Source: Microcyclospora pomicola (lineage: Eukaryota > Ascomycota > Dothideomycetes > Capnodiales). Taken from it: a stretch of 64,000 nucleotides of DNA. A program made the position numbers and the translations under genes. The notes under the pieces were generated by a model that searched no databases, was not told the DNA's origin, and saw only the letters and a list, made by a program, of their open reading frames with translations. The stretch is from assembly GCA_002786065.1 (NCBI GenBank), contig NHNY01000001.1, positions 124,001 through 188,000 on the forward strand, read 5' to 3'. This document shows, in pieces, positions 1-9,938 of this stretch. How positions within the stretch are numbered: position 1 is the first letter of the stretch; the number at the start of each line of letters is the position of its first letter.

Positions 1-518
1 TCCGCCTGCTCCTTTGCAAAAGACCCCGCGTGCCTGCCCCGCCCCGCCCTGCCTGAGAAACCCCCCGAGGAAAAAGTATGGAAACGCCAAAAGTGTATCC
101 CGCCCATGAGACAAAATGGACGAAATCAAGCCGACCGATGATAGGAGATGTAGATTACGAAATAGTAAGTAGAACCGTGTGTGGGTATGTGGAGACTTCC
201 ATCTCCCAGGGGGTATATCATGTGTCTTTACGCCCACGAGGACAGGGATAGCAAACATCGTAGACATTAAAGTCGTCTGTATTGTTCTTGGTGATCGCTG
301 AAATGGGAGCTGGAGAGATTGTGGCGGGGGTGTGGCGGATTGCCTCCCTGCGCCTCGCTGTCGTTTGTGTCTGACGGGTAGACTGGTTGAGATTGACGGA
401 TCTGTTTTGGCTGTTCCTCGACAGATGGAGCGAGATTGTTGTACAGATGTGCGAGGCGCGAAAAAGCGATCCCTGCAGCCGAGAAATGGTCATCGCATGG
501 TGGCGGCGGATTTGCCTA
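1..518. other. Intergenic, downstream of the MFS gene
   Basis: No gene is supported here. Open frames on both strands are short and lack family resemblance. The part nearest 518 is the 3' flank of the minus-strand transporter. Confidence 0.6.
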
Positions 519-2498
519 TCAACCAGCAGCGAACTTGCTCTTCTTGCGGAGGGTTTCACCGTACCACCATAGAATGCACGGGGCCGGGAGACCAATGGCG
601 ATGCCAAGGAAGGCAAGCGTGGTGTTACCCCAGCCGTATCCAAGCGCGATATACAGCGAGTTCGCGAAGAGTGGGAATGCAAAACCTCCGAGCGAGCGGA
701 ATACGATTGTCGCAGCAATGGCCGATGCGGCAAATCGCGTATACGAGTCCACAATGTACGTCTGGCAGTTCTGGAACACCAGCTGATTGCCGGCGGCGAA
801 GATGGCAATGCCGATGTTGGGCACGATCCAGTGGACAAGGTATTGCGCGCTCCAGCCGTAGATCAACAGGCCGAGAGGAACCATGACAGCTCCGGGAAAC
901 ATGAGCGGGACACGGAATTCGCTGCGACCCACGCCGCCGTTCTTGGCTTTGAGGGATTTGTAGATGCGATCCGCGGTCTTCGCTGCGATCTGCGTGCCGA
1001 GATAGAAGCCGACGCCAAGAGAGATGTAGTTGAGACCAGCGATACCGGAGTTCTTTTCACCATAGCCGGGCGGGCTCTCGGTGCTGCTGTTGGTCCAGAG
1101 GATAGGGAAGGAAGCTAGCACGAGATACAGCACGCCGTACACGTAGCCGATGTAGATGGCGAGAACCTGTACGATGGGTTGAGTGAAGAGCAGCTTGAAA
1201 GGACGCTTGAGCGCAGTTGCCAGATGGGTCGAGAACTTGCGGGACGGGTTGTCGAACTCGGTGTGGAGGTCCTTGTTGCCGGTGATCTTGATCATCTGCT
1301 TCTTCTTGCGTTTGAGGATCTCTGCCGCATAGGTCTCATGCAGAAAGAAGATGCCTAGGATCTGGACCAACATGGCCGCAATACAAGTCGACCAAAAGAC
1401 CCATTGCCAATGCGACAGCTGAGCGATCCAGCCACCAGCGATTGGCCCAATGGCCGGGCCCAGCAGAGGCATCAGTGAGTAGAGGGCCATTGCCTTTCCT
1501 CGCTCCTGCGGCAGCCAGATGTCACCCAATACACCACCACCGATACCCATGGGTGCACTGCCTCCGAGTCCAGACAGGAAACGGAAGGCGATCAGCATGC
1601 CGATATTAGTGGAGAAACCACACGCTAGGTTGAAAATGAAGTAAAACAGATTGCTGACTTGGAGGATGATGCGTCGTCCGAATAGCTCGGAGAGCGGCCC
1701 AAGGATAAGCGGACCAACCGCGAAGGCAAGAATGAACGCAGACATGCCGATTGACGCCAGATTGATATTCCCAGGGATGCCAAGATCGTCGGCGACTTGC
1801 GTCAGCGCCGGGGCAATCATGGAACTGGAGACTGGAGAGATGAAGGTGAACAGGGAGACAGTGATGGTAGCCATCCACTTTCTCCGCTTCGTCCAGTTCT
1901 TGGGGTTGTCTGGATCGTCGGGACCATCCCAAGTCACGAGATTGATGTCCTTCTCGCCTTTTTGTGACCGAGCGGACATGCCTCGCTTGAGTGTGCCGCC
2001 ACGTTTGACGGTGCCATCTCGTTTCACGGTGCCATTGCGAACGATCTGGATCTGACCAAAGGTGGCGCCGTCCTGACCTTCCTGCATGGGCTCCTCGTCA
2101 CCCATCTCCTCGTCCCATTCGAGCTCCTCCGCCCATCGCTCCTCCTCTTCTTGGTAGTCGTGCACGGCACCAGCGTAGTAGTCGAGATCCGACACGATCA
2201 AATGCAGATCAACGATACTCTCTCGCGGAATACTTCGCACGGAACGCGTCGAGTTCCCTCGATTGAAGGCCTGGCCCTCCTTGAACCATTGCGGCGGCGG
2301 CCGGTTCTGCTGAGCACGGATAGGTTCATAGTCTTGTTGCATCCATGGGAACTCAGCTACGGACTCAGATCGGAGGCGAGCAGCCTCAACCTCTTCGATG
2401 GGACGGCTCTGATGTGTATAGCTGTCATCCGTCATACCGCTGAAGGAGGTATTCCACGACTTGACCGTGCCGATGGTGGACCGGGGAGTGTTGGCCAT
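519..2498 (-). CDS. MFS transporter, DHA1-type drug/polyamine exporter
   Basis: Single-exon protein of 659 residues. About 205 hydrophilic, acidic residues come first, including repeats of the type GTVKR at about 156-172. The fungal DHA1 signature DPDNPKNW (196-203) precedes the first membrane segment, which begins near residue 209. The membrane core carries a motif-A-like segment (LGPLSELFGRR) and a glycine/proline-rich motif C (PLLGPAIGPIAGGW). In this family, 12 helices export drugs, polyamines or other small molecules by proton antiport at the plasma membrane. The ATG at 2498 starts the long frame. The family is clear; the substrate cannot be read from sequence. The N-terminus is long for a DHA1 protein and may be a regulatory tail. 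Confidence 0.93.
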   Translation of the reverse strand: MANTPRSTIGTVKSWNTSFSGMTDDSYTHQSRPIEEVEAARLRSESVAEFPWMQQDYEPIRAQQNRPPPQWFKEGQAFNRGNSTRSVRSIPRESIVDLHLIVSDLDYYAGAVHDYQEEEERWAEELEWDEEMGDEEPMQEGQDGATFGQIQIVRNGTVKRDGTVKRGGTLKRGMSARSQKGEKDINLVTWDGPDDPDNPKNWTKRRKWMATITVSLFTFISPVSSSMIAPALTQVADDLGIPGNINLASIGMSAFILAFAVGPLILGPLSELFGRRIILQVSNLFYFIFNLACGFSTNIGMLIAFRFLSGLGGSAPMGIGGGVLGDIWLPQERGKAMALYSLMPLLGPAIGPIAGGWIAQLSHWQWVFWSTCIAAMLVQILGIFFLHETYAAEILKRKKKQMIKITGNKDLHTEFDNPSRKFSTHLATALKRPFKLLFTQPIVQVLAIYIGYVYGVLYLVLASFPILWTNSSTESPPGYGEKNSGIAGLNYISLGVGFYLGTQIAAKTADRIYKSLKAKNGGVGRSEFRVPLMFPGAVMVPLGLLIYGWSAQYLVHWIVPNIGIAIFAAGNQLVFQNCQTYIVDSYTRFAASAIAATIVFRSLGGFAFPLFANSLYIALGYGWGNTTLAFLGIAIGLPAPCILWWYGETLRKKSKFAAG

Positions 2499-3924
2499 GG
2501 CGACGGCAGATTATCGGGGGTGAAGTTGCGCGGCGCGCGCGATAATGAAACAGTCGAAACAAAAGGATTCAAAGAAAGAGGGGGTGGTGGGAAAGCATAA
2601 CGAGAGGAAATATAGAAATGATGATGATCGTGATGGGGATGGACGGTGCTTTCAGCCAGAAGGGGAGGGCCAGCTGGGGTGGGAGTAAGAGGACGATGAG
2701 CGTGTCAGCCCGGATCTGCAGACGCGAGCACTGCATTCTGCCATCGATTTTCCTCCCACCTGTCCCGAAACGGCCGCTGACTGACGTGATTAACTGCAGG
2801 CCGGAACTCTATCTGCGCCAGTTCAGCGAACGGATGACAGTACTTGCTCCCGTCGGCTCCTCTTGGCATTTATTCTTAGCCACAGCTCGATCCGCTTGAG
2901 TATAGCGTCGACGGGCTTGGGCTGACCGGTCCTGAGCTAAGACACGTTTCCCTCTGGCCTGATAAAGGGGCCCATTCCTTCACGCATTCCTGCTGCTGTA
3001 GATAGACCGTCGACTCAGCCTTGCAACTGCGCCGCGTGCTGTGTTGATGAAGACTGTAATTGTTCTCATGCTGTGCTCCGGCGATGTTGGTCGTCGTAAA
3101 AGGACACAATCCCTGTACCACCAACTCGGAACAATGCTGCGTGACACCGAGGTCGTTGCGGCCATGTGGGAACGGTGTGAACACGACAGGAGAGACGAGG
3201 ATGAGATAGGCCTTGCATCGGTCAGCCCGCCATCTCGTTCTCGTGCTGACAGTCGATTCTCCTGTGGGCGATCCTTGTGGTTGGAGACCCTGCCGATCTC
3301 CGTCCTACTATGCAGGCGATAAGGATCGGCCTCTGCAGTCTGTCGATGATTCTACACGGATATTCTTCTTGACATTCCTCTCTGTTGGAACCAACATATG
3401 GCAGTGCATTCGAGTATTCTTGTCCAGTCCAGTCCAGTCCAGTCTGGTACCTGCGGGTGTCCAAGCTTGCCTGTCATTACCACCCAAGATTCCATCTCTA
3501 GCGGTCCGCACCGTACGATGTTATCTATGATTACCGCCAAGCTTTTCGCGGCGCTTGACCAGATCCGGCACTCTCCCTTTCACAACCTCAAGTCACGGCT
3601 CTTATGCTGTAGTCAGCGCATACAGATACATGCGAGTTACCAGTACCCAATCGAGTCCCGACATATGTAGTGAACAGTCATGGAGCTACCGTGGTCATCA
3701 TGGACTGTGATATGCAAGGCGTGGTCAACATCGAACAAAGCAGCACCCAAGAGCTCCTGTCGTGGTGGACAATACTGCTAGCTGAATGACATGTCATAAT
3801 ATACATTGACCTCCAAGTAGCATTATCGCGACTAAGTCAGACTACGCAAACAATCATGTAGGTGTTGTCGGGACAGGACAAAACGTGGCTGGCAACTGCT
3901 TCCACCTTCTCAGCAGACAAACTC
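2499..3924. other. Intergenic, 1.4 kb
   Basis: Upstream region of the MFS gene and 3' flank of the acidic-protein gene. I see no coding support. A CCAGT pentamer repeated four times lies at about 3423-3444. Confidence 0.6.
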
Positions 3925-5667
3925 TCAAGCCCCGTCCTCGAGCTGCTTTTCAAAGTTCCCAAGCAAGTCGTCTTCGCCGTCTTCAGCATCTTCGGCAGGC
4001 TTGGCAGCCTCGTCGATGTGTTCAGCTGGCGGGTCCTCAGGCTTGGGCTCGTCGTCTACACGATCTTCCTCCGTAGCAACCTCCCGCAGTGCTTCGACCT
4101 TCGTAGCCTCAATCTCCGCTGCGATTGCGGTCTCATCCACCACAGCCGGGGGTAGTTCTTCTTCGACCATGACGACATCACCATCTGTGTCATCCTTTTC
4201 GTCTTTGACATCAGGCACCTCCACTTCGGCCACCACCGTGTTAGCCTCCAGGATAACATTTGCGTCCTCCACTAGAGGCGCTGCAGCATCTGCTGCAATG
4301 GTTGGAGCATTGCTCGGCGAGTTGCGCTTGCTGGTACTGGCTCCTGCCAATGGTAACTCGGGTGAGCTGGAAGCGTCCCTGGCAGGCTCAGTAATGTCCA
4401 TTGGTTCAGATACCGTGGGTTCTGTGGCAGGTTCCGCAGACTCAAGAATGTCTGTCGACACCACCACAGCTGTGGGAGTCTGCTCGGCAGTCGTAGTGGT
4501 AGCTGCAACATCGAGCACTGCAGATGTACTCGTAGTAGTGACTGACGGCTTCGCAGGTGTAGCGCCCTCCATCGGCGCGTCCTCATCTGAAAGCTCGCCT
4601 TCTTCACGGTCATCATCGTCGTCACCTTCTTCTCCATCATCGTCATCGTCGTCATCATCTCCCTCCCCATCATCTCCATCGCCTTCCACCATTCCTCCCT
4701 CCTCACCTTCTCCATTTTGCGATGGTGCTAATTTGGCAGCTTCTTCCGCAGTAACGTCATCGCCAGCTTCTTCACCTTTGGCAACATGTTTGACTGTTTG
4801 GCCGGGTTGAGGAACGATCTTGGTAGCATTCGGGACCACAGTCGTGTAAGTACTACCGTCGGGATTGGTGAAAGTGACGCGCTTCTTGCCTCTGCCGGGT
4901 CCGCCCTTCTTCTTAGGTGGGCGTGAGCGGCGAGAGTTGGCGGCGGGTTTCAGATGTTCTGCCACAATCACTCCTTCGTCATTGGCGATGCCCAGCCCTT
5001 CTACCACAGTACCTGGAGCGGCGATCGCAGGTTTGATGTCGGCAATCTCAGTGCTTTCAGACACTTCACCTTCTATATTCTGGCCCTCCGGGACGAGCAC
5101 TTCGTACATGGTCACATCCCCGTCTGCGTTTGCTTTGAGAACTTTCGTCTTGCGCATGGGTACGATGTTCGCACTTTGAACTTCGATGCCGTATAGACTT
5201 GGTAGTCCTTTGCGTCGCTTGGCAAGAAAGTCAAAGCGTTTGTGCTCTGGTTCTAGGAAGGCTTCCGGGATGAGTTTCCATTTCTTCGCCACAAACCCGC
5301 GCTCCTCGCTGTTGTTTTTGAGCTCTTCCGTAGCCTCGTCGTCGACCTTTTCGTCCTCTCCAGGTTCAGCATCTGCTTTTCGTTTAGTGCCGATTTTGCC
5401 ACCTCTGGCTAGCCGGAGAAGTTGCTGTGTCCAAGGCTGAAGGAACTGAAAATCACGAGGCATGGGTGGGTCTCCCCATTTGTCATCTTCAGTTGGTATG
5501 ATCTCTGCCACGGGCGGTGCCATGGATATGCGGGCGTAAGCTTGACCCCATTGCTTCACGGGCAGTCCTTCAAAGACATCGTTGTCCGCTTGTGCGCGTC
5601 CGGAGCGATTGCTTCGGCCTGGCGGTCGATACTGGTCCAAGTTTTGTATGTCAGTATTGTCGAGCAT
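3925..5667 (-). CDS. Acidic nuclear-type protein, fungal-specific, function unknown
   Basis: Protein of 580 residues in one exon from the ATG at 5667, which sits in a good context (CACCATG). The N-terminal third holds conserved-looking blocks (QYRPPGRSNRSGRA, LPVKQWGQAYA, FLAKRRKGLPSLYG). The middle has a basic AT-hook-like patch (PGRGKKRV), then a run of aspartate/glutamate with EEGELSDED. The C-terminal half is low-complexity and rich in A, E, V, P and T. Basic patch plus acidic tail suggests a chromatin or RNA-associated nuclear protein; that is inference. I recall similar filamentous-fungal proteins of unknown function. The frame is open further upstream. A 50-bp GT-AG intron (5947-5996) could join an ATG at 6005 in frame and give 676 residues. 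I prefer 5667 because the conserved-looking part starts just after it. Confidence 0.75.
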   Translation of the reverse strand: MLDNTDIQNLDQYRPPGRSNRSGRAQADNDVFEGLPVKQWGQAYARISMAPPVAEIIPTEDDKWGDPPMPRDFQFLQPWTQQLLRLARGGKIGTKRKADAEPGEDEKVDDEATEELKNNSEERGFVAKKWKLIPEAFLEPEHKRFDFLAKRRKGLPSLYGIEVQSANIVPMRKTKVLKANADGDVTMYEVLVPEGQNIEGEVSESTEIADIKPAIAAPGTVVEGLGIANDEGVIVAEHLKPAANSRRSRPPKKKGGPGRGKKRVTFTNPDGSTYTTVVPNATKIVPQPGQTVKHVAKGEEAGDDVTAEEAAKLAPSQNGEGEEGGMVEGDGDDGEGDDDDDDDDGEEGDDDDDREEGELSDEDAPMEGATPAKPSVTTTSTSAVLDVAATTTTAEQTPTAVVVSTDILESAEPATEPTVSEPMDITEPARDASSSPELPLAGASTSKRNSPSNAPTIAADAAAPLVEDANVILEANTVVAEVEVPDVKDEKDDTDGDVVMVEEELPPAVVDETAIAAEIEATKVEALREVATEEDRVDDEPKPEDPPAEHIDEAAKPAEDAEDGEDDLLGNFEKQLEDGA

Positions 5668-6474
5668 GGTGACGAATGTTCGTTCAGTTCGTCTGCCATA
5701 AGAGGGTAGAAAGGCATGGAACGCCTCCAGCGCTGAATGGAAAAGCTGGCTTCTGTAACACTGGCTACCTGGCCATCGGCAACACAAGATGCTTTGAAGC
5801 ACAAGCTCCACAGCCATGTTCTCGCGTACCATCTCCGTTGTGCGACTGAAATCCCGAGATCGGGTTCGCGCGTGACTCCTGCAGAGCGCAATAGCGAGTG
5901 TTCGTATGCTGGGTGAAGCCCCGAATAGCATGTCCTCCCTTCCATCCTGCGCAGAGCGCGCCAATACATGTAAGGAGAGTTGTATTCTGGACTTACAGGA
6001 GCCATATTGAAAATGCCTTGGATAGAATGTACACCAAATGGTGATAGACAGTGCGCCGTGAAATACAGACTTGTCGTCGACAGTCTCCGCAGTCTCGGAC
6101 CGAGTGTTCTCCAAGGAGTGAAGTCCTTTCCAGATATCGTTGAAATACGCCTTGAAATGAGTATGTGATAGAGGCCAATGGCAAATGTAAAGACGCAAGT
6201 GAATAGCGCACGCAAGCCGTGAAGGCGCGTCGACGTCCGAATGCGACGTTCTTCACGCGAGACTGGAGGAGATGCGCACAGCCACATCAGCAGCAGCCAC
6301 AGTTTCGTCCTCAGATCGGAACTTCAAGGATGACATAAGGACGATTTCAAAAAGTATCTGTACCACATCACCTCGCATTCGTGAACAATCCCTCTTCTAT
6401 CGCATCTCACGTACGTTTCTTCCTCGATCAATCAGCTACAGCGCAGCAGCACAGTCTCTCGGTGAACAGCCTCG
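5668..6474. promoter_or_regulatory. Divergent promoter region, acidic-protein gene / ISD11
   Basis: About 800 bp between two divergently transcribed genes. The part from 5668 to 6005 may instead be 5' coding sequence or 5'UTR of the minus-strand gene, because a possible intron with GTAAGT at 5996 and AG at 5947 would keep it in frame. Confidence 0.5.
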
Positions 6475-6993
6475 ATGGCGACCGCTCCCTCAGCCATGGA
6501 AGTCCGCTCTCTATACCGATCGCTCATGCGCCAATCGAAGCAATTCGCCGCCTACAACTTCCGCGAGTATGCGACACGGCGGACACGGGATGCGTTTAGA
6601 ATACACGGCCAAGAAGCCGATGCGCAGAGAATACAGGAGTTGATGCAGAAAGGCCGGAAAGAGTTGCAGATGCTGAAGGTGAGTTCGTGTGGCGGGCTTG
6701 CTCGGGATGAATGAATGGTTTTGAATGGCAGGATGGGTGGAAAGCTGCTTGATACGATCCGGGCCCCTCTTGAGGCGCATGCTGAAAGGAAGCAAAGTTT
6801 GGAAGACCATGGTCTTGGAGAGCACAATTGGCGTCAGCGCACTGGAAAGGATGACCACTGACCACACTCATCACAGAGACAAACGGTTGTCAGCCAGTTC
6901 TTCCAAATAGACCGACTGGTAGTAGAAGGCGGCAAGACGGGCAAACAGACCGGCAATTCGGGAAACATCGTACGGCAGAAAGATCAAGGGTAA
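6475..6993 (+). CDS. ISD11: ISD11 (LYRM4-type LYR protein), iron-sulfur cluster assembly
   Basis: Two exons, 6475-6678 and 6877-6993, joined in phase 0 across a 198-bp GTGAGT...CACAG intron; 106 residues. Isd11 is the mitochondrial matrix LYR protein that stabilises the cysteine desulfurase Nfs1 with acyl carrier protein and so supports Fe-S cluster synthesis. The sequence shows the LYR motif ([13 protein letters not shown]), the family's N-F-R-E-Y/R-R-x-x-x-x-F block, and a C-terminal block across the junction ([12 protein letters not shown], then DRLVVEG). Length matches the family (about 95-110). The intron is three to four times longer than most here, so an alternative splice is possible, but the conserved LKRQ block needs this junction. 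Confidence 0.93.
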
Positions 6994-7681
6994 GACATGT
7001 TGCACCTCTGTTCAAGTTCTGGAGTCGCTGACTGGCTGTATAGATGGGATTGAGATGGAAGATCTTGCTTTGACTGGACCGACAGATCGGGCGCTGTATA
7101 TGTATCGGGATTTCCGGGCAGTTCTGGCGTTGTGTCTCGCAGTCGTGTACAATGTGTATATTCAATGCTCAAGATGTGATGCCCGCAGGCTGGGTTCTTT
7201 CCTCGCTGCATCGATGTACAGGATAGGCTACCCTCTGAGTAGAATCAGGCTGTCGAGATCGTGCATCCGCGCCTTGTGATTATGAGACAAGCAATGACCT
7301 TCACCGTCAGGCAGTTAATACAGTTGCATATCCCCTGTACGTACATGGACAAGGTACATGTCACGTCGACGGCCATTAAAACATCGTGATCGGAATTTCT
7401 CGATTACATTATCGACTAACGTTAACTTGCTTCAGTCCGTTGGGTATTACACAGTCACTGCTGCTCGTTACAGCAATCGATTTGACCCCCCCGCCATGAA
7501 CACCCTTGCCTTGTGACTGCCACAGTTGCTGCCGCCGCTGTCTCATGTGCTAGGGGTGCGCTGCTTACCTGATGCATAACGACACCATGTCAAGATTCCG
7601 GGTGCGGGTAGATTCGGCTACAGTGTCGTGTAACCAGTCCTCAAGAAGTTGAAATGTCGATGCGGTGAGCTCAAACTTCTC
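6994..7681. other. Intergenic between converging ISD11 and SF3A1
   Basis: Convergent 3' flanks of about 690 bp. No gene, tRNA or repeat seen. Confidence 0.6.
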
Positions 7682-9283
7682 TCAAGTCTTATTCCCGAAT
7701 CGCTGATGCAGCTGTCGAATCTGCTCTTGAACGTCTGGCGCCTCAGCTCCATCACCCCCCGGTACGCTACCAGCGCCTGACGCCCCTGCGCTTGGTGGCA
7801 TGGTGCTTACTCCGTCGTATGAATTCAGCTCCGCTCGTTTACGACGCGCAGCCTCTTCCGACGACAGTGCTTGGCCGGTCACTGGGTCGAACACGTCACT
7901 CCTTTGACTCGCCAAACGTTTGAGGTTATTGGCCACATCTTGCGTGCTGAGGTTGGTTGTCGAGGAACGTTGTTGATTGATCCGGGCTTGATCACGCCAG
8001 CTCGGATCCAACATCTCGATACGCATGTGCTCTTGAATTTCGTCATTAGGTACGGATTGGCCACAATTAGGACATAGACTGGTGTTTTGTGTTTGTCTGC
8101 GAGCCTGTGCACGTGGGACATAGTCGTTGCGAATCTTGACTGGCGCAGCGCTTTTGGCAGCTTCTTGAGCGATGCGTGCGCGTTCGCGTTCGGCTTGCAG
8201 ACTGATAGCTCGGTTTGTCTCTTCTTGTGGCTGCTGCCATGCTTGTACAGCGGGTGGTGTTGGGTGGGCAGCCGGCTGAGGGGGATAGCCTTGTGGGATA
8301 GCGGGCTGGTTGTAAGGGATCGGAGCTGGTTGTTGGGGCACATTCTGCTGACCGTAGAATTGGTTGTAATCGGTGAATGTTGGCATCGCTTCCTCGATCC
8401 TGCGACTTGGCGCGATAGACATGGCTGCTTTTTGTTCCAAGCTGGCGGACTGAAGATCGTTGAGAGTAGTTGGAGCAGGAAGATTGATCTCCTCGTCGCG
8501 CTCATCGAATACTACCGTCTCTACCACCACGAAATCGTGCCAATCGATTTGGGCGTATGCGATCTTCTCCTTCTCGTCCTTCTCTTCCTTGGCGACCTTT
8601 TGCGCGTCCTGCCACTTCACGTACTCTGCCCTCTTCTTCGCACGTTCTAGCATGCGAAAGCGGTTTGACATGTTTTCCTTAAGCTCGACCATCCGCTTCT
8701 TCTGCGGTCGCCCACCATCTATGGTACCACCCGTCAACAGGGCGGTGTATTGGTCGACCAGTTTGGAAAAGTATTGGTATAAACTGTGCTGCGGACGGAG
8801 GAAGTCGAACTGGTAGTTGCCCGCTTCACGCTGGCTAAGCTGTGTCATCCAGTTGCGACCGTTCTTGGCCACGAACAGCGCAGTGAGCTTCACAACCTCC
8901 AAATCCTGCGCACTGATGTTTGGCAATCGTGCACTGAACACAAATTCTTCCGGCGCCTCTGGACCTTTCCTCTCCTCTCTGCCTTGTGTACTCACCCCAG
9001 CCTCACCGACTCTGCCTGCCGCAAGAGCATTGCCTCGGCCAGCTTTGAGCTCTGCTACGCGCCAGTCGTAAAACGGTCGATACGCATCACCAGTCTGCAG
9101 AAAATCGAACTTGGGGTTCGCAGCCTCCTTCTCTTTGATTCGGTTCTCAAATTTCAGCCCACCACGCTCAACGTATCCCGCAACCTTTTCAATGATCTCA
9201 CGCAAGGATCGAGGAGGAAGAATGATGTTGGCGGGGACATTATCGCTAATGCTGTCGAGGATTGTGTTAGTCTCGGTGGCCAT
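7682..9283 (-). CDS. PRP21: Splicing factor SF3A subunit 1 (Prp21-type, two SURP domains)
   Basis: Single exon, 533 residues, ATG at 9283. SF3A1/Prp21 is part of the SF3A complex of U2 snRNP and is needed for pre-spliceosome formation in the nucleus. Two SURP modules are visible: the first at about residues 29-71 (IIEKVAGYVERGG, then PKFDFL), the second at about 128-172 (VVKLTALFVAKNGRNW, then YQFDFL), each with the typical spacing to the FDFL block. A Prp21-type middle region follows, then a proline/glutamine stretch and a small CPNC...H element near residue 400. The ubiquitin-like domain of human SF3A1 is absent, as in yeast Prp21. Confidence 0.95.
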   Translation of the reverse strand: MATETNTILDSISDNVPANIILPPRSLREIIEKVAGYVERGGLKFENRIKEKEAANPKFDFLQTGDAYRPFYDWRVAELKAGRGNALAAGRVGEAGVSTQGREERKGPEAPEEFVFSARLPNISAQDLEVVKLTALFVAKNGRNWMTQLSQREAGNYQFDFLRPQHSLYQYFSKLVDQYTALLTGGTIDGGRPQKKRMVELKENMSNRFRMLERAKKRAEYVKWQDAQKVAKEEKDEKEKIAYAQIDWHDFVVVETVVFDERDEEINLPAPTTLNDLQSASLEQKAAMSIAPSRRIEEAMPTFTDYNQFYGQQNVPQQPAPIPYNQPAIPQGYPPQPAAHPTPPAVQAWQQPQEETNRAISLQAERERARIAQEAAKSAAPVKIRNDYVPRAQARRQTQNTSLCPNCGQSVPNDEIQEHMRIEMLDPSWRDQARINQQRSSTTNLSTQDVANNLKRLASQRSDVFDPVTGQALSSEEAARRKRAELNSYDGVSTMPPSAGASGAGSVPGGDGAEAPDVQEQIRQLHQRFGNKT

Positions 9284-9938
9284 GTTGGCAACGAGGGTGA
9301 GCGCAGTCGCTACCTCGACGCGTGATCCGGCGACCAGGTATCAGCGGTAATGTCGACGAGAGGTGGTCACCAGGATCGAAGATAGAGTATGCTGGAGGCG
9401 ATGCGTGGTGTGTTCAAGCATGAGGAGTGGCCTTGGTGAACAAATGCTCGATGATGTTCGCGCGCTTCAAGTTGAATCTACGCGGCTCGGGCCGACATCG
9501 CGCCAGGCCACCTCAGCTATAAGGTTGGCTCGTTATATTTGCAGTGACATGTGCGCATGTGAGAGGCGGAACCCCTTCCCTCCAATGTTGCGTGGACAAT
9601 TTGGACGGGGTCATACCACTCGTCGTATTGCTGCAACTTGGCCTTTAACCAGCTGAGCTACAATACATTGCCATTCGACTACTTGTCCCTTTCTTTCTTC
9701 CACTCTTCCCATCTTCGTCTCTCCTTTCACATCCTCGCCATCATCAAGGCGAATCAGTTTAGTGTTCGTCTTCGTGGTCTACGAAGCACTGGACGCGGCT
9801 GAAGCTAGGGTGCTCTCTTCACGATCAGCCCCAGCACGTTTCCACCAATGCAGCATTCTTCTTAATACAATTTTACTACCACCCTGAGCACGACCGTTTC
9901 ATCACTCCTTACGATTCTCCTTGCTGAGCTCCGCCGAC
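9284..9938. promoter_or_regulatory. Divergent promoter region, SF3A1 / PMT1
   Basis: About 655 bp between divergent starts. The PMT1 side has a strongly pyrimidine-rich tract at about 9685-9740, common just upstream of highly expressed filamentous-fungal genes. A short tRNA-D-arm-like string lies on the minus strand near 9642-9660, but no complete tRNA could be folded. Confidence 0.55.

Noticed and set aside
5668-6198. N-terminal extension of the acidic protein from upstream starts
   Set aside because: The frame is open and one intron would fit, but the text lacks conservation-like blocks and the ATG at 5667 has a strong context; kept only as an alternative.
9620-9665. Minus-strand TAGCTCAGCTGGTTAAAG, like a tRNA D arm
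   Set aside because: No matching D-stem 3' side, T arm or acceptor stem at the right distance; probably chance or a remote relic.
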